A stretch of 64,000 bases of DNA. Source: Herbaspirillum hiltneri N3 (lineage in GTDB: Bacteria > Pseudomonadota > Gammaproteobacteria > Burkholderiales > Burkholderiaceae_D). The stretch spans positions 744,001-808,000 of the forward strand of contig NZ_CP011409.1 in assembly GCF_001267925.1 (NCBI RefSeq), written 5' to 3'. Positions 1 to 7,443 of the stretch are shown here, piece after piece (the stretch's first letter is position 1; the number at the start of each line of letters is the position of its first letter). The notes below the pieces were generated by a model that saw only the letters and a list, made by a program, of their open reading frames with translations, searched no databases and had not been told where the DNA came from. Made by a program: the position numbers and the translations under genes.

Positions 1-135
1 GGAGGTGGCGCAGATCGCCATGGCCCTCTCGGGCGACGATTTGGCGGCCGCCATCGACGCCAGCGGCAACAGGCTGCCGATCGCCAGGCAGGCGATGGCG
101 ATCCAGGCGGTGACGGGGCGGAGGAGGCGCGGCAT
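1..135 (-). CDS. Small exported protein, N-terminal part (DUF2946-like?), partial
   Basis: The first 45 codons of a minus-strand gene are present and the rest lies beyond the left edge. The ATG is at 135. The peptide begins MPRLLRPVTAWIAIACLAIG and continues as a hydrophobic stretch ending near LASMAAA, a typical Sec signal peptide. It is followed by a segment with a cysteine (MAICATS). This layout resembles DUF2946-type small exported proteins, which have been linked to copper handling, but too little is visible to confirm that. The gene diverges from the ABC importer genes on the plus strand, so the 280-bp gap between them should carry promoters for both. Confidence 0.55.
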   Translation of the reverse strand, partial: MPRLLRPVTAWIAIACLAIGSLLPLASMAAAKSSPERAMAICATS

Positions 136-339
136 AGGGCGCAGATTATAGCAAGAGGGTTTTTCTTGCACGGCTGCAGCAAGTCGTTTTACCGTGGATA
201 ATGCCTCGCCGGGCAGAATTTCAGTGAAATACGAACGGATGTGCGAAAGATCGCATCGGATGAAGTCTTTTGCTGGAATCGGCCCGCTTTTGTGTGATTT
301 CATGCGATTTTGCCGCAGCGCTGAAATCGCCGACGCAAA

Positions 340-368
340 TTGATTGTTGGCAGGCGCTAGGCTAGACT
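340..368 (+). promoter_or_regulatory. Candidate sigma70 promoter of the ABC importer
   Basis: TTGATT (340-345), a 17-nt spacer and TAGACT (363-368) lie 47 bp upstream of the first substrate-binding protein start at 415. The match to consensus is moderate. The rest of the 136-414 gap shows no gene on either strand. Confidence 0.35.
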
Positions 369-414
369 TACCGTCTTTTTGCCGGTTTCATCTAATAATT
401 TTGAGGAGACATTC

Positions 415-1404
415 ATGTCCAGCACAAAAAAACTGTCGTTGCCAGCCGTGGTAAATGCGTTGGCCAGTACGCTCGTATTGGCTGCAGTCTGTTCCGCACC
501 GGCCCTGGCTGCGGACAAGGCAGTTCTGGTGACCGCAATCGTCGAGCACCCTGCTCTGGATGCAGTCCGCGACGGCGTCAAGGACGAACTGAAGGAGGAA
601 GGCTTCGAAGCCGGCAAGAATCTCAAGTGGGAATACCAAAGCGCACAGGGCAACACCGGCACCGCCGCCCAGATCGCCCGCAAATTCGTCGGCGACAAGC
701 CTGACGCCATCGTCGCCATCGCGACGCCTTCGGCCCAGGCCCTGGTCAGCGCCACCAAGACCATTCCGGTCGTTTATTCCGGCGTGACCGATCCGGTCGC
801 CGCCCAACTGGTCAAGGACTGGAAGCCTTCCGGCACCAATGTCACCGGCGTGTCCGACCTGCTGGAACTGGAAAAGCAAGTCGACCTGATCAAGCGCGTC
901 GTGCCTGCCGCCAAGCGCGTCGGCATGGTCTACAACCCGGGCGAAGCCAATTCCGCGGTGGTCGTCAAGGCGATGAAGGAATTGCTCGGCAAGTCCGGCA
1001 TGACCCTGGTCGAAGCTGCCGCGCCACGCACGGTTGACGTCGGTGCGGCTGCCAAGAGCCTGATCGGCAAGGTCGACGTAATCTACACCAACACCGACAA
1101 CAACGTCGTGTCCGCCTATGAAGCACTGGTCAAGGTCGGCAACGACGCCAAGATCCCGCTGGTCGCCTCCGATACCGACAGCGTCAAGCGCGGCGCGATT
1201 GCTGCACTGGGCGTGAACTACTATGACCTGGGCCGTCAGACCGGCAAGGTTGTCGCACGCATCCTGAAGGGCGAAAAGCCGGGCGACATCGCCTCGGCCA
1301 CCAGCAGCAAGCTGGAACTGTTCGTCAACACGACCGCTGCACAAAAGCAAGGCGTGACATTGTCGGCAGACCTGATCAAGTCGGCCAAGACAGTCATCAA
1401 ATAA
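415..1404 (+). CDS. ABC transporter substrate-binding protein, copy 1 (TrpX-like, PF04392 type)
   Basis: A 329-residue periplasmic binding protein. The start at 415 follows TTGAGGAG with good spacing; a longer TTG start at 379 has no better signal. The N-terminus is a Sec signal peptide ending ALAADK. The mature part has the two-lobed binding fold of the PF04392 family (YSGVTDPVAAQLV, VGMVYNPGEANS, ALGVNYYDLGRQTG). Some members, such as streptococcal TrpX, bind aromatic amino acids, but the ligand cannot be read here. It would deliver its ligand to the permease at 2589 and ATPase at 3484. A second, roughly 70% identical copy follows directly, so the pair looks like a tandem duplication. Confidence 0.85.
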   Translation: MSSTKKLSLPAVVNALASTLVLAAVCSAPALAADKAVLVTAIVEHPALDAVRDGVKDELKEEGFEAGKNLKWEYQSAQGNTGTAAQIARKFVGDKPDAIVAIATPSAQALVSATKTIPVVYSGVTDPVAAQLVKDWKPSGTNVTGVSDLLELEKQVDLIKRVVPAAKRVGMVYNPGEANSAVVVKAMKELLGKSGMTLVEAAAPRTVDVGAAAKSLIGKVDVIYTNTDNNVVSAYEALVKVGNDAKIPLVASDTDSVKRGAIAALGVNYYDLGRQTGKVVARILKGEKPGDIASATSSKLELFVNTTAAQKQGVTLSADLIKSAKTVIK

Positions 1405-1424
1405 TCAGTCATCAGCGAAAAAGC

Positions 1425-1449
1425 AAGCGCCCGCCTAGAGGCGCTTTTT
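1425..1449 (+). terminator. Rho-independent terminator or attenuator after SBP copy 1
   Basis: AAGCGCC (1425-1431) pairs with GGCGCTT (1440-1446), followed by a run of T. It lies 20 bp after the first SBP stop and 28 bp before the second SBP start, so it probably reduces rather than abolishes expression of downstream genes. Confidence 0.65.
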
Positions 1450-1476
1450 CATACACGGCATCACAGAGGAGAGGAT

Positions 1477-2451
1477 ATGTTCACACTGAGTAAAACTTTG
1501 CGCGCCGTCACCGGCGCACTGGCGCTGGCGGCTGTTTGCGCTGCGCCGGCGCTGGCCGCGGACAAGAGCGTCATGGTCACGTCGATCGTCGAACATCCGG
1601 CGCTGGACGCCGTGCGCGACGGCACCCGCGACGAGCTCAAGGCCGAAGGCTACGAGGGCGGCAAGGGTTTCAAATTCGAGTTCCAGAGCGCTCAGGGCAA
1701 CGCCGGCACCGCCGGCCAGATCGCCAAGAAATTCGTCGGCGACAACCCTGACGTGATCGTCGCCATCGGCACCCCATCGGCGCAGCCGCTGGTGGCGTCG
1801 ACCAAGACCATTCCTATCGTCTACTCCGGCATCGCCGACCCGATCGCGGCGCAACTGGTCAAGGACTGGGGCCCGTCCGGCACCAACGTGACCGGCCTGT
1901 CGCACATGCTCGATCCGGTCAAGCAAGTCGAGATCATCAAGAAGGTCCTGCCGACCGCCAAGCGTATCGGCATCGTCTACAATCCGGGCGAATCCAATTC
2001 GGTGTCGGCGCTCAACGCCATCAAGGCCGTGCTGGAAAAGCAGGGCATGACGCTGGTGGAAGCCGCCGCGCCGCGCTCGGTTGACGTCGCGCCGGCCGCC
2101 AAGAGCCTGATCGGCAAGATCGACCTGATGTACACCACCACCGACAACGTGGTCGTGTCGACCTTCGAGTCGCTGGCCAAGGTTTGCAACGACGCCAAGA
2201 TCCCGCTGCTGGCTTCCGACACCGGCAGCGTCAAGCGCGGCGCCGTGGCCGCACTGGGCGTGAATTTCTATGACCTGGGCCGCCAGACCGGTAAAATCGT
2301 GGCGCGCATCCTCAAGGGAGAAAAGCCCGGCGACATTCCATCGTCGACCAGCAAGAACCTGGAGCTGTACATCAACACCACCGCTGCACAGAAACAGGGC
2401 GTGACGCTGTCGCCCGAGTTCCTCAAATCGGCAACCAAGGTCATCAACTGA
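1477..2451 (+). CDS. ABC transporter substrate-binding protein, copy 2 (TrpX-like)
   Basis: A 324-residue paralogue of the preceding protein, with the same signal peptide design (ending ALAADK) and nearly the same blocks: EHPALDAVRDG, FQSAQGNAGTAGQIA, IVYNPGESNS, ALGVNFYDLGRQTGK. The start follows GAGGAGAGG. Differences gather in a few stretches (SHMLDPVKQVE against SDLLELEKQVD; a Cys in AKVCNDAKIP), which would fit a shifted ligand preference or simple drift. Two hairpins follow the stop, the second a strong terminator, so the binding protein may be made in excess over the membrane parts. Confidence 0.85.
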   Translation: MFTLSKTLRAVTGALALAAVCAAPALAADKSVMVTSIVEHPALDAVRDGTRDELKAEGYEGGKGFKFEFQSAQGNAGTAGQIAKKFVGDNPDVIVAIGTPSAQPLVASTKTIPIVYSGIADPIAAQLVKDWGPSGTNVTGLSHMLDPVKQVEIIKKVLPTAKRIGIVYNPGESNSVSALNAIKAVLEKQGMTLVEAAAPRSVDVAPAAKSLIGKIDLMYTTTDNVVVSTFESLAKVCNDAKIPLLASDTGSVKRGAVAALGVNFYDLGRQTGKIVARILKGEKPGDIPSSTSKNLELYINTTAAQKQGVTLSPEFLKSATKVIN

Positions 2452-2485
2452 TCGGAACAATCCGCTCGGCGCAGGAATCTTGAAG

Positions 2486-2525
2486 CACGGCATGCGGCGT
2501 TACCGACGGCGCATGCCGTGATTTT
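2486..2525 (+). terminator. Hairpin downstream of SBP copy 2
   Basis: CACGGCATGC (2486-2495) and GCATGCCGTG (2511-2520) form a perfect 10-bp stem with a 15-nt loop, followed by ATTTTC. It is a weaker terminator-like structure preceding the stronger one at 2532. Confidence 0.5.
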
Positions 2526-2531
2526 CAGAGG

Positions 2532-2574
2532 ACATTCGGCATCGGCCAGCAGCCGATGCCGAATGTGTTTTTTT
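2532..2574 (+). terminator. Strong intrinsic terminator between SBP and permease genes
   Basis: A perfect 15-bp stem (2532-2546 with 2552-2566), a 5-nt loop CAGCA and seven T at 2568-2574. The permease ATG is only 14 nt downstream, leaving no room for a separate promoter. The permease and ATPase must therefore depend on read-through or on a promoter inside the SBP gene. Confidence 0.8.
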
Positions 2575-2588
2575 AGAAAGACCTTTTT

Positions 2589-3482
2589 ATGTCGCTGTAT
2601 ACGTTGTTGGGCGCACTGGAAATCGGCCTGATTTTCAGCCTGGTCGCCCTTGGGGTGCTGATTTCTTTCCGCATCCTCACCTTCCCGGATTTGACCGTCG
2701 ACGGCAGTTTCCCGCTCGGCGGCGCTGTTGCGGCTACCATGATCGCCGCCGGCTACAACCCGTTCCTGGCCACCGGCGTGGCCATCCTGGCCGGCGCGCT
2801 GGCCGGTTTCACCACCGCGTGGCTGAACGTGCGTCTCAAGATCATGGATCTGCTGGCCAGTATCCTGATGATGATTGCGCTGTACTCCATCAACCTGCGC
2901 GTGATGGGAAAGCCGAACGTGCCTCTGATCAATGAGCCGACCATTTTCAGCATCCTGCTGCCCGATTGGATGCCCGACTACGTCGAGCGTCCGCTGGTGT
3001 TGCTGGTCGTGGTGATCGTGGCCAAGCTGCTGCTGGACTGGTTCTTTTCTTCCGAAATCGGCCTGGCGCTGCGCGCCACCGGCGCCAACGCCCGCATGGC
3101 GCGCGCCCAGGGCATCGCCACCGGCCGCGCCACGCTGGCCGGCATGGCGCTGGCCAATGCGCTGGTCGCATTGGGCGGTGCGCTGTTTGCGCAGACCCAG
3201 GGGGGCGCCGACATCTCCATGGGCATCGGCACCATCGTGATCGGCCTGGCTGCCGTGATCATCGGTGAAAACATCCTGCCGGCGCGACGCCTGGTGCTGA
3301 CCACGCTGGCCGTAATCCTCGGTGCGATTCTGTATCGTTTCTTCATCGCGCTGGCGCTCAACAGCGATTTCATCGGCCTGCAGGCGCAAGACCTGAACCT
3401 GGTCACTGCCGTGCTGGTGATGCTGGCGCTGGTGCTGCCGATGGGCAAGCGCAAGCTGAAACTGCTGCGCAAGGGAGGCTGA
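2589..3482 (+). CDS. ABC transporter permease (BPD_transp_2/LivH-like)
   Basis: A 297-residue, highly hydrophobic inner-membrane permease of the branched-chain-amino-acid type (PF02653). It starts MSLYTLLGALEIGLIFSLVALG and has about eight to nine membrane segments. A cytoplasmic segment near residues 155-180 (EIGLALRATGANARMARAQG) carries the EAA-like loop that contacts the ATPase. The C-terminus is basic (MGKRKLKLLRKGG). It forms the membrane channel for the ligand delivered by the two upstream binding proteins. It ends one base before the ATPase start, so the two are certainly cotranscribed. The substrate is not determinable from sequence; tryptophan or another small organic compound is possible by family analogy. 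Confidence 0.85.
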   Translation: MSLYTLLGALEIGLIFSLVALGVLISFRILTFPDLTVDGSFPLGGAVAATMIAAGYNPFLATGVAILAGALAGFTTAWLNVRLKIMDLLASILMMIALYSINLRVMGKPNVPLINEPTIFSILLPDWMPDYVERPLVLLVVVIVAKLLLDWFFSSEIGLALRATGANARMARAQGIATGRATLAGMALANALVALGGALFAQTQGGADISMGIGTIVIGLAAVIIGENILPARRLVLTTLAVILGAILYRFFIALALNSDFIGLQAQDLNLVTAVLVMLALVLPMGKRKLKLLRKGG

Positions 3483-3483
3483 C

Positions 3484-4278
3484 ATGCTGAAGGCCAAAGA
3501 ACTCAAAATTACCTTCAATCCGGGTACCCCGATTGAAAATCCCGCCCTGCGCGGCCTCAACCTGGAAATCCCGACCGGCCAGTTCGTCGCCGTGATCGGT
3601 TCCAACGGCGCCGGCAAGTCGACCTTCCTCAATGCGATTTCCGGCGATCTGCTGGTGGATGCCGGCAGCGTTGAAATCGACGGTGTCGACGTCACGAAGA
3701 AGCAAGCCTGGGATCGCGCCGGCATGGTGGCGCGCGTGTTCCAGGATCCGATGGCCGGCACCTGCGAAGCGCTGACCATCGAAGAAAACATGGCGCTGGC
3801 GATGGCGCGCGGCAAGCGCCGCGGCTTCGGCTTCGCGATCAGGCGCAACATGCGCGAACTGTTCCGCGAAAAGCTGTCGATTCTGAACCTTGGTCTGGAA
3901 AAGCGCCTGACCGACCGCATCGGCCTGCTGTCCGGCGGCCAGCGCCAGGCCGTCAGCCTGCTGATGGCGTCGCTGCAACCGTCGCGCATCCTGCTGCTGG
4001 ACGAACACACCGCCGCGCTCGACCCGAAGACCGCCGCGTTCGTGCTGGAGCTGACCGCCAAGATCGTTTCCGAAAGCAAGCTGACCACGATGATGGTGAC
4101 CCACAGCATGCGCCAGGCGCTCGACTACGGCGACCGCACCGTGATGCTGCATCAGGGGCAAGTGGTGCTGGATGTGTCGGGCGAAGAGCGTGCCGGCCTG
4201 GATGTGCCGGACTTGCTCAAGATGTTCGAGCGTACGCGCGGCGAAGTCTTGTCCGACGACGCCTTGCTGCTCGGCTGA
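3484..4278 (+). CDS. ABC transporter ATP-binding protein
   Basis: A 264-residue ATPase that powers the importer formed with the permease just upstream. Walker A GSNGAGKST lies near residues 39-47, the signature LSGGQRQAV near 150, and Walker B with the catalytic Glu in ILLLDEHTAALDP near 175; the switch His is in MMVTHSM. The His after the catalytic Glu (DEH rather than DEP) recurs, as I recall, in ATPases paired with PF04392 binding proteins. The C-terminal 30 residues (LLKMFERTRGEVLSDDALLLG) form a short tail. A bidirectional terminator follows. Confidence 0.85.
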   Translation: MLKAKELKITFNPGTPIENPALRGLNLEIPTGQFVAVIGSNGAGKSTFLNAISGDLLVDAGSVEIDGVDVTKKQAWDRAGMVARVFQDPMAGTCEALTIEENMALAMARGKRRGFGFAIRRNMRELFREKLSILNLGLEKRLTDRIGLLSGGQRQAVSLLMASLQPSRILLLDEHTAALDPKTAAFVLELTAKIVSESKLTTMMVTHSMRQALDYGDRTVMLHQGQVVLDVSGEERAGLDVPDLLKMFERTRGEVLSDDALLLG

Positions 4279-4297
4279 GCCGGGTCACTGCAACGTG

Positions 4298-4323
4298 AAA
4301 AAGGCCGCAATCGCGGCCTTTTT
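4298..4323. terminator. Bidirectional terminator between the ABC importer and trmL
   Basis: AAAAAGGCCGC (4298-4308) pairs with GCGGCCTTTTT (4313-4323) around a 4-nt loop. A-run and T-run flank the stem, so it can stop transcription from both convergent genes. Confidence 0.85.
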
Positions 4324-4346
4324 CCATGGGGCTTCGCGTTCACATC

Positions 4347-4829
4347 TCAGGCGCCGCCGGCAAAGCCGTTCTGTCGCCATGCTTCATAGACCACCACGGC
4401 CACCGTGTTGGACAGGTTGAGGCTGCGGTTGTCGGGTCGCATCGGCAAGCGGATGCGCTGCGCGGTCGGGAAGGATTCGCGCAGCTCCGGCGCCAGGCCG
4501 CGCGTTTCGGCGCCGAACACGAACACGTCGCCGGGCCGGAACGCCACGCTCGCAAACGGCGTCGAGCCATGCGTCGTGAGGGCGAACATGCGCGCCTCAT
4601 CGAATTGCGGGTCGGCGCGGCGCTTGTCGATGAAGGCCTTCCAGTCCGGGTGCACCTGCATGCTGGCGTAGTCGTGGTAATCCAGTCCGGCGCGCCGCAT
4701 CTTGGCGTCGTCAAGCGGGAAGCCGAGCGGCTCGATCAGATGCAGTTGCGCGCCGGTATTGGCGCACAGGCGGATGATGTTGCCGGTGTTGGGCGGAATT
4801 TCCGGTTCGACCAGGACGACGTGGAACAA
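4347..4829 (-). CDS. trmL: tRNA (cytidine(34)-2'-O)-methyltransferase TrmL
   Basis: A 160-residue SPOUT-class methyltransferase, the usual TrmL length. TrmL 2'-O-methylates the wobble nucleotide of tRNA-Leu isoacceptors with S-adenosylmethionine. Family blocks are clear: VLVEPEIPPNTGNIIRLC at the N-terminus, VFVFGAETRGLAPEL in the middle, and the knotted SAM-binding C-terminus IRLPMRPDNRSLNLSNTVAV. It is the only domain present, as expected for this minimal SPOUT enzyme. It lies 25 bp downstream of comF on the same strand and is probably cotranscribed with it. Confidence 0.92.
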   Translation of the reverse strand: MFHVVLVEPEIPPNTGNIIRLCANTGAQLHLIEPLGFPLDDAKMRRAGLDYHDYASMQVHPDWKAFIDKRRADPQFDEARMFALTTHGSTPFASVAFRPGDVFVFGAETRGLAPELRESFPTAQRIRLPMRPDNRSLNLSNTVAVVVYEAWRQNGFAGGA

Positions 4830-4854
4830 ATAACTCTCCTTGATAATGTTGTGG

Positions 4855-5598
4855 CTACTTGGCCACGGTGCGGGCGAACACGATATTGGTCACGCGCCGC
4901 GCACCGAAGCGCTTGAGGGTTTCGGCAATTTCATTGAGCGTCTCGCCGGTAGTGATGACGTCGTCGACCACGCCGATGTGTGCGCCGCGCACGTGGTTCA
5001 TGGCCGCGGTGGGTACCACGAAGGCGCGCCGCATGTTGCGTTTGCGTTCGTCGTGGGGCAGCGTCGCCTGCGCCTGGGTGTCGCGCAGGCGCACCAGCAA
5101 TTGGGGCTCCAGCCGGATATCCATGGCGCGCGCCAGCGGCCGGGCGATTTCCAGCGACTGGTTGAAACCGCGCTCCTGCAGACGCGCCGGGCCCAGCGGC
5201 ACGGCCGCCATCAGCTTCGGCAGCGGCAGGACGCGTTCGGCGTAATGGCCGAGCGCCTCGCGCAGCATGTCGGCCAGCAGCGGCGCCAGCGGCAATGTTG
5301 CACCGAACTTCAGCGCCAGCACCAGTTGGTCGGCCGGCGCAGCGTAGTCGCCGGCGACCACCGTGGCGTCGAAGGCAGGCTTGTGCTTGAGGCAGTCGCC
5401 GCAGCGGATTTCCTTGGCGGTGGTCGGGATGGGCGTCGCGCACTGCACGCAGCGCCGTGGCCGGACCGAAAAATAGTGCGTCCGGCACGATTGGCATAGC
5501 GCTTCACGGTCGGTCTGCCCGCACAGCACGCAGGACGACGGCAGCAAGCGCCCGAAGGGGAGCAGGCAGCGGGGAATCGTCAGCAGGCGCGAGAGCAT
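4855..5598 (-). CDS. comF: ComF family phosphoribosyltransferase-like protein
   Basis: A 247-residue ComF/GntX family protein. The N-terminal part carries a zinc-ribbon type set of cysteines (CVLCGQTDREALCQSC, CVQCATPI, CGDC, roughly residues 22-80). The C-terminal part is a type I phosphoribosyltransferase fold with the PRPP-binding motif VVDDVITTGETLNE near residue 215. Family members are needed for DNA uptake in competent species; in others the role is unclear. It is divergent from the methyltransferase at 5754, with 155 bp between the two starts, and lies upstream of trmL. Confidence 0.85.
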   Translation of the reverse strand: MLSRLLTIPRCLLPFGRLLPSSCVLCGQTDREALCQSCRTHYFSVRPRRCVQCATPIPTTAKEIRCGDCLKHKPAFDATVVAGDYAAPADQLVLALKFGATLPLAPLLADMLREALGHYAERVLPLPKLMAAVPLGPARLQERGFNQSLEIARPLARAMDIRLEPQLLVRLRDTQAQATLPHDERKRNMRRAFVVPTAAMNHVRGAHIGVVDDVITTGETLNEIAETLKRFGARRVTNIVFARTVAK

Positions 5599-5753
5599 GG
5601 GTTATTAAGTGGCTTGGGTGCGTGAAAACCGGTCCGTCTTCGCTATTCCGATTCAGGCCTCGTCCGGGCGCAGATGCACCTGCGCCTGCACCCGAAAAGA
5701 GGAATTGGACTAAACTAGCGCCGATTATCTCATCTTGTCCGTCCGAATTTTTC

Positions 5754-6689
5754 ATGTCTTTGCCACCGCCCAACGCCAGCGCCAAATTAAGCGCGCCCAT
5801 CGATTTACCCCTGGTGCGCCGCCTGTTCTCGACGCCGTCGCGCGTGGCGGAATCCGATTTCCTGCGCCGGGAGGTGTCGGCGCGCATGCTGGAGCGCCTG
5901 CTGCTGATCAAGATCGAGCCGCAGCGCGTACTGGACGCGGGCTGCGGCGAGGGCGCCGACATCGCCGCGCTGCAAAAGCGCTTTTCGGATGCCCAGATCG
6001 TCGGACTGGACGGCGCCTTCAACATGGTCGCCCTGGCGCGCGAGCACCAGCTCGCCGCGCAATCGGCCGTCAATCGCCTGCTCAACAAATGGCTCCCAGC
6101 GGCCGGTTCCGGCGGCGGCGCCAGCCTGGCCTGCGCCGACTTCGCGCAGCTGCCGTTCGCACCCAACGCCCTCGACATGGTCTGGTCCAACCTGGCGCTG
6201 CACTGGCATCCGCAGCCGGACCGGGTCTTCGCCGAGTGGCGCCGGGTCTTGAGGGTCGAGGGTTTGCTGATGTTCTCGTGCTTCGGACCGGACACCTTCA
6301 AGGAACTGCGCACGGCCTTCGAGGCGGTCGACGCCGATCCGCACAGCCTGCCCTTCGTCGACATGCACGATTTTGGCGACATGCTGGTCAATGCCGGCTT
6401 TTCGACGCCGGTCATGGACATGGAAGCCATCACGGTCACGTATGACACGCCGCAACGCCTGCTGGCCGACCTGCGCGCCTGGGGCGGCAATCCGTTGGAA
6501 AGCCGGCGACGCGGCCTGCTTGGCCGCAGCGCCCATGCGCGCCTGCTGAAGGCGCTCGACGGGCAGCGCGGCGCCGACGGCAAGATACCGCTGAGCTTCG
6601 AAGTGATTTACGGCCACGCCTTCCGGCCCGTACCCAAGACCACAGCCGGCGGCGAAGCCATCATCCGCTTCGATTTGCCCAGAAAGTAG
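5754..6689 (+). CDS. SAM-dependent methyltransferase, BioC-like
   Basis: A 311-residue class I methyltransferase. The ATG at 5754 (MSLPPPNASAK) is chosen because the longer frame upstream overlaps the comF coding strand and has no family character. Motif I is VLDAGCGEGADIAAL near residues 60-75, followed by IVGLDGAFNMVALAR and the post-I acidic region; LDMVWSNLALHWHPQPD and LLMFSCFGPDTFKELR match the BioC/NDUFAF5 family. BioC methylates malonyl-ACP to start pimelate synthesis for biotin. No other biotin gene is in the window, so a BioC role is likely but unproven. Confidence 0.75.
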   Translation: MSLPPPNASAKLSAPIDLPLVRRLFSTPSRVAESDFLRREVSARMLERLLLIKIEPQRVLDAGCGEGADIAALQKRFSDAQIVGLDGAFNMVALAREHQLAAQSAVNRLLNKWLPAAGSGGGASLACADFAQLPFAPNALDMVWSNLALHWHPQPDRVFAEWRRVLRVEGLLMFSCFGPDTFKELRTAFEAVDADPHSLPFVDMHDFGDMLVNAGFSTPVMDMEAITVTYDTPQRLLADLRAWGGNPLESRRRGLLGRSAHARLLKALDGQRGADGKIPLSFEVIYGHAFRPVPKTTAGGEAIIRFDLPRK

Positions 6690-6845
6690 CCGGACCGCCG
6701 CCGAAGGAGCCGCCGATGAATCCCGCGAAACCGAACAGCCGAGTCGTTGCCATGCGCGCCGGGGGTGGTTTTTGGGGTGCGGAAGCTGATGTTTCAGGGC
6801 CTGAAAAGACATTGTGTCAAGAGCGAAAAAGCGACTTTATTCCGC

Positions 6846-6874
6846 TTGATAACATTTGTGGTTACCCCTTATAC
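6846..6874 (+). promoter_or_regulatory. Sigma70-type promoter upstream of the cox locus
   Basis: TTGATA (6846-6851), a 17-nt spacer and TTATAC (6869-6874) make a good match to sigma70. It lies about 70 bp upstream of the DUF2244 gene and is the best candidate for transcribing that gene and coxB onward. The rest of the 6690-6942 gap contains no convincing gene. Confidence 0.6.
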
Positions 6875-6942
6875 TCCGAGGGTTTTAGCTTGTGCGGACG
6901 TCCTCGGCCCAAGGGCCTGGAGAGCAGGTTGGAGAAAGTCCG

Positions 6943-7401
6943 GTGGTGAAGCGGGAGTGGATGTTGAAGCGCAACTGTTCGATTGCGCCGCACCAATTGG
7001 GGCAGGTTTTCGCGATCCTATGCGCGGTTTCGCTGACAGTAGCGTTTGTTTTCACTTTGCGTGGAGCCTGGTACATATTGGGTTTTTCCGTACTTGAGTT
7101 GTCCGCAGTCGGTTTTGCTTTTCTGATTTATGCACGTCATGCGACTGATCGCGAATATATCGCGCTGGTCGAAGATTGTTTGCTGGTCGAATTCGTACAG
7201 GCAGGAAAAACGAGCCGTTACAGGCTCGATCCGCAGCATGTGCGCATCGGTCCGGCAGGGCCTCATCCAGCTGGGAAACTGGTGAGGCTGGAGTCCTCTG
7301 GAATACGAGTCGATGTAGGTCGGCACCTGACGGAATGGAAGAGACGCGAATTCGCACTGGAGCTGGAGCGCGAGTTATCAGCAAGCAGTAACGTCAGGTA
7401 G
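6943..7401 (+). CDS. DUF2244 family membrane protein
   Basis: A protein of about 152 residues starting at GTG 6943 (a second GTG at 6946 is equally possible) behind GGAG at 6931-6934. It reads VVKREWMLKRNCSIAPHQLG, has two membrane segments around residues 22-65 (ILCAVSLTVAFVFTL, YILGFSVLELSAVGFAFL) and a soluble C-terminal half. These are features of DUF2244 proteins, which are often found beside cytochrome oxidase genes. It precedes coxB by 42 bp and probably shares its transcript. The function is not established; by context it may help oxidase assembly. Confidence 0.75.
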   Translation: MVKREWMLKRNCSIAPHQLGQVFAILCAVSLTVAFVFTLRGAWYILGFSVLELSAVGFAFLIYARHATDREYIALVEDCLLVEFVQAGKTSRYRLDPQHVRIGPAGPHPAGKLVRLESSGIRVDVGRHLTEWKRREFALELERELSASSNVR

Positions 7402-7443
7402 TCGGCACAATTCTTATAATTATTTTGGGCTTTTGAGGAAATC

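Noticed and set aside
2268..4109. A 613-codon minus-strand ORF
   Set aside because: It is a shadow of the permease and ATPase genes; the Ser/Arg- and Gln/His-rich composition has no domain.
6716..6949. A 77-codon ORF with a good ribosome site before the cox locus
   Set aside because: The product has no helix or motif and spans the promoter at 6846-6874, so it is not supported as a gene.
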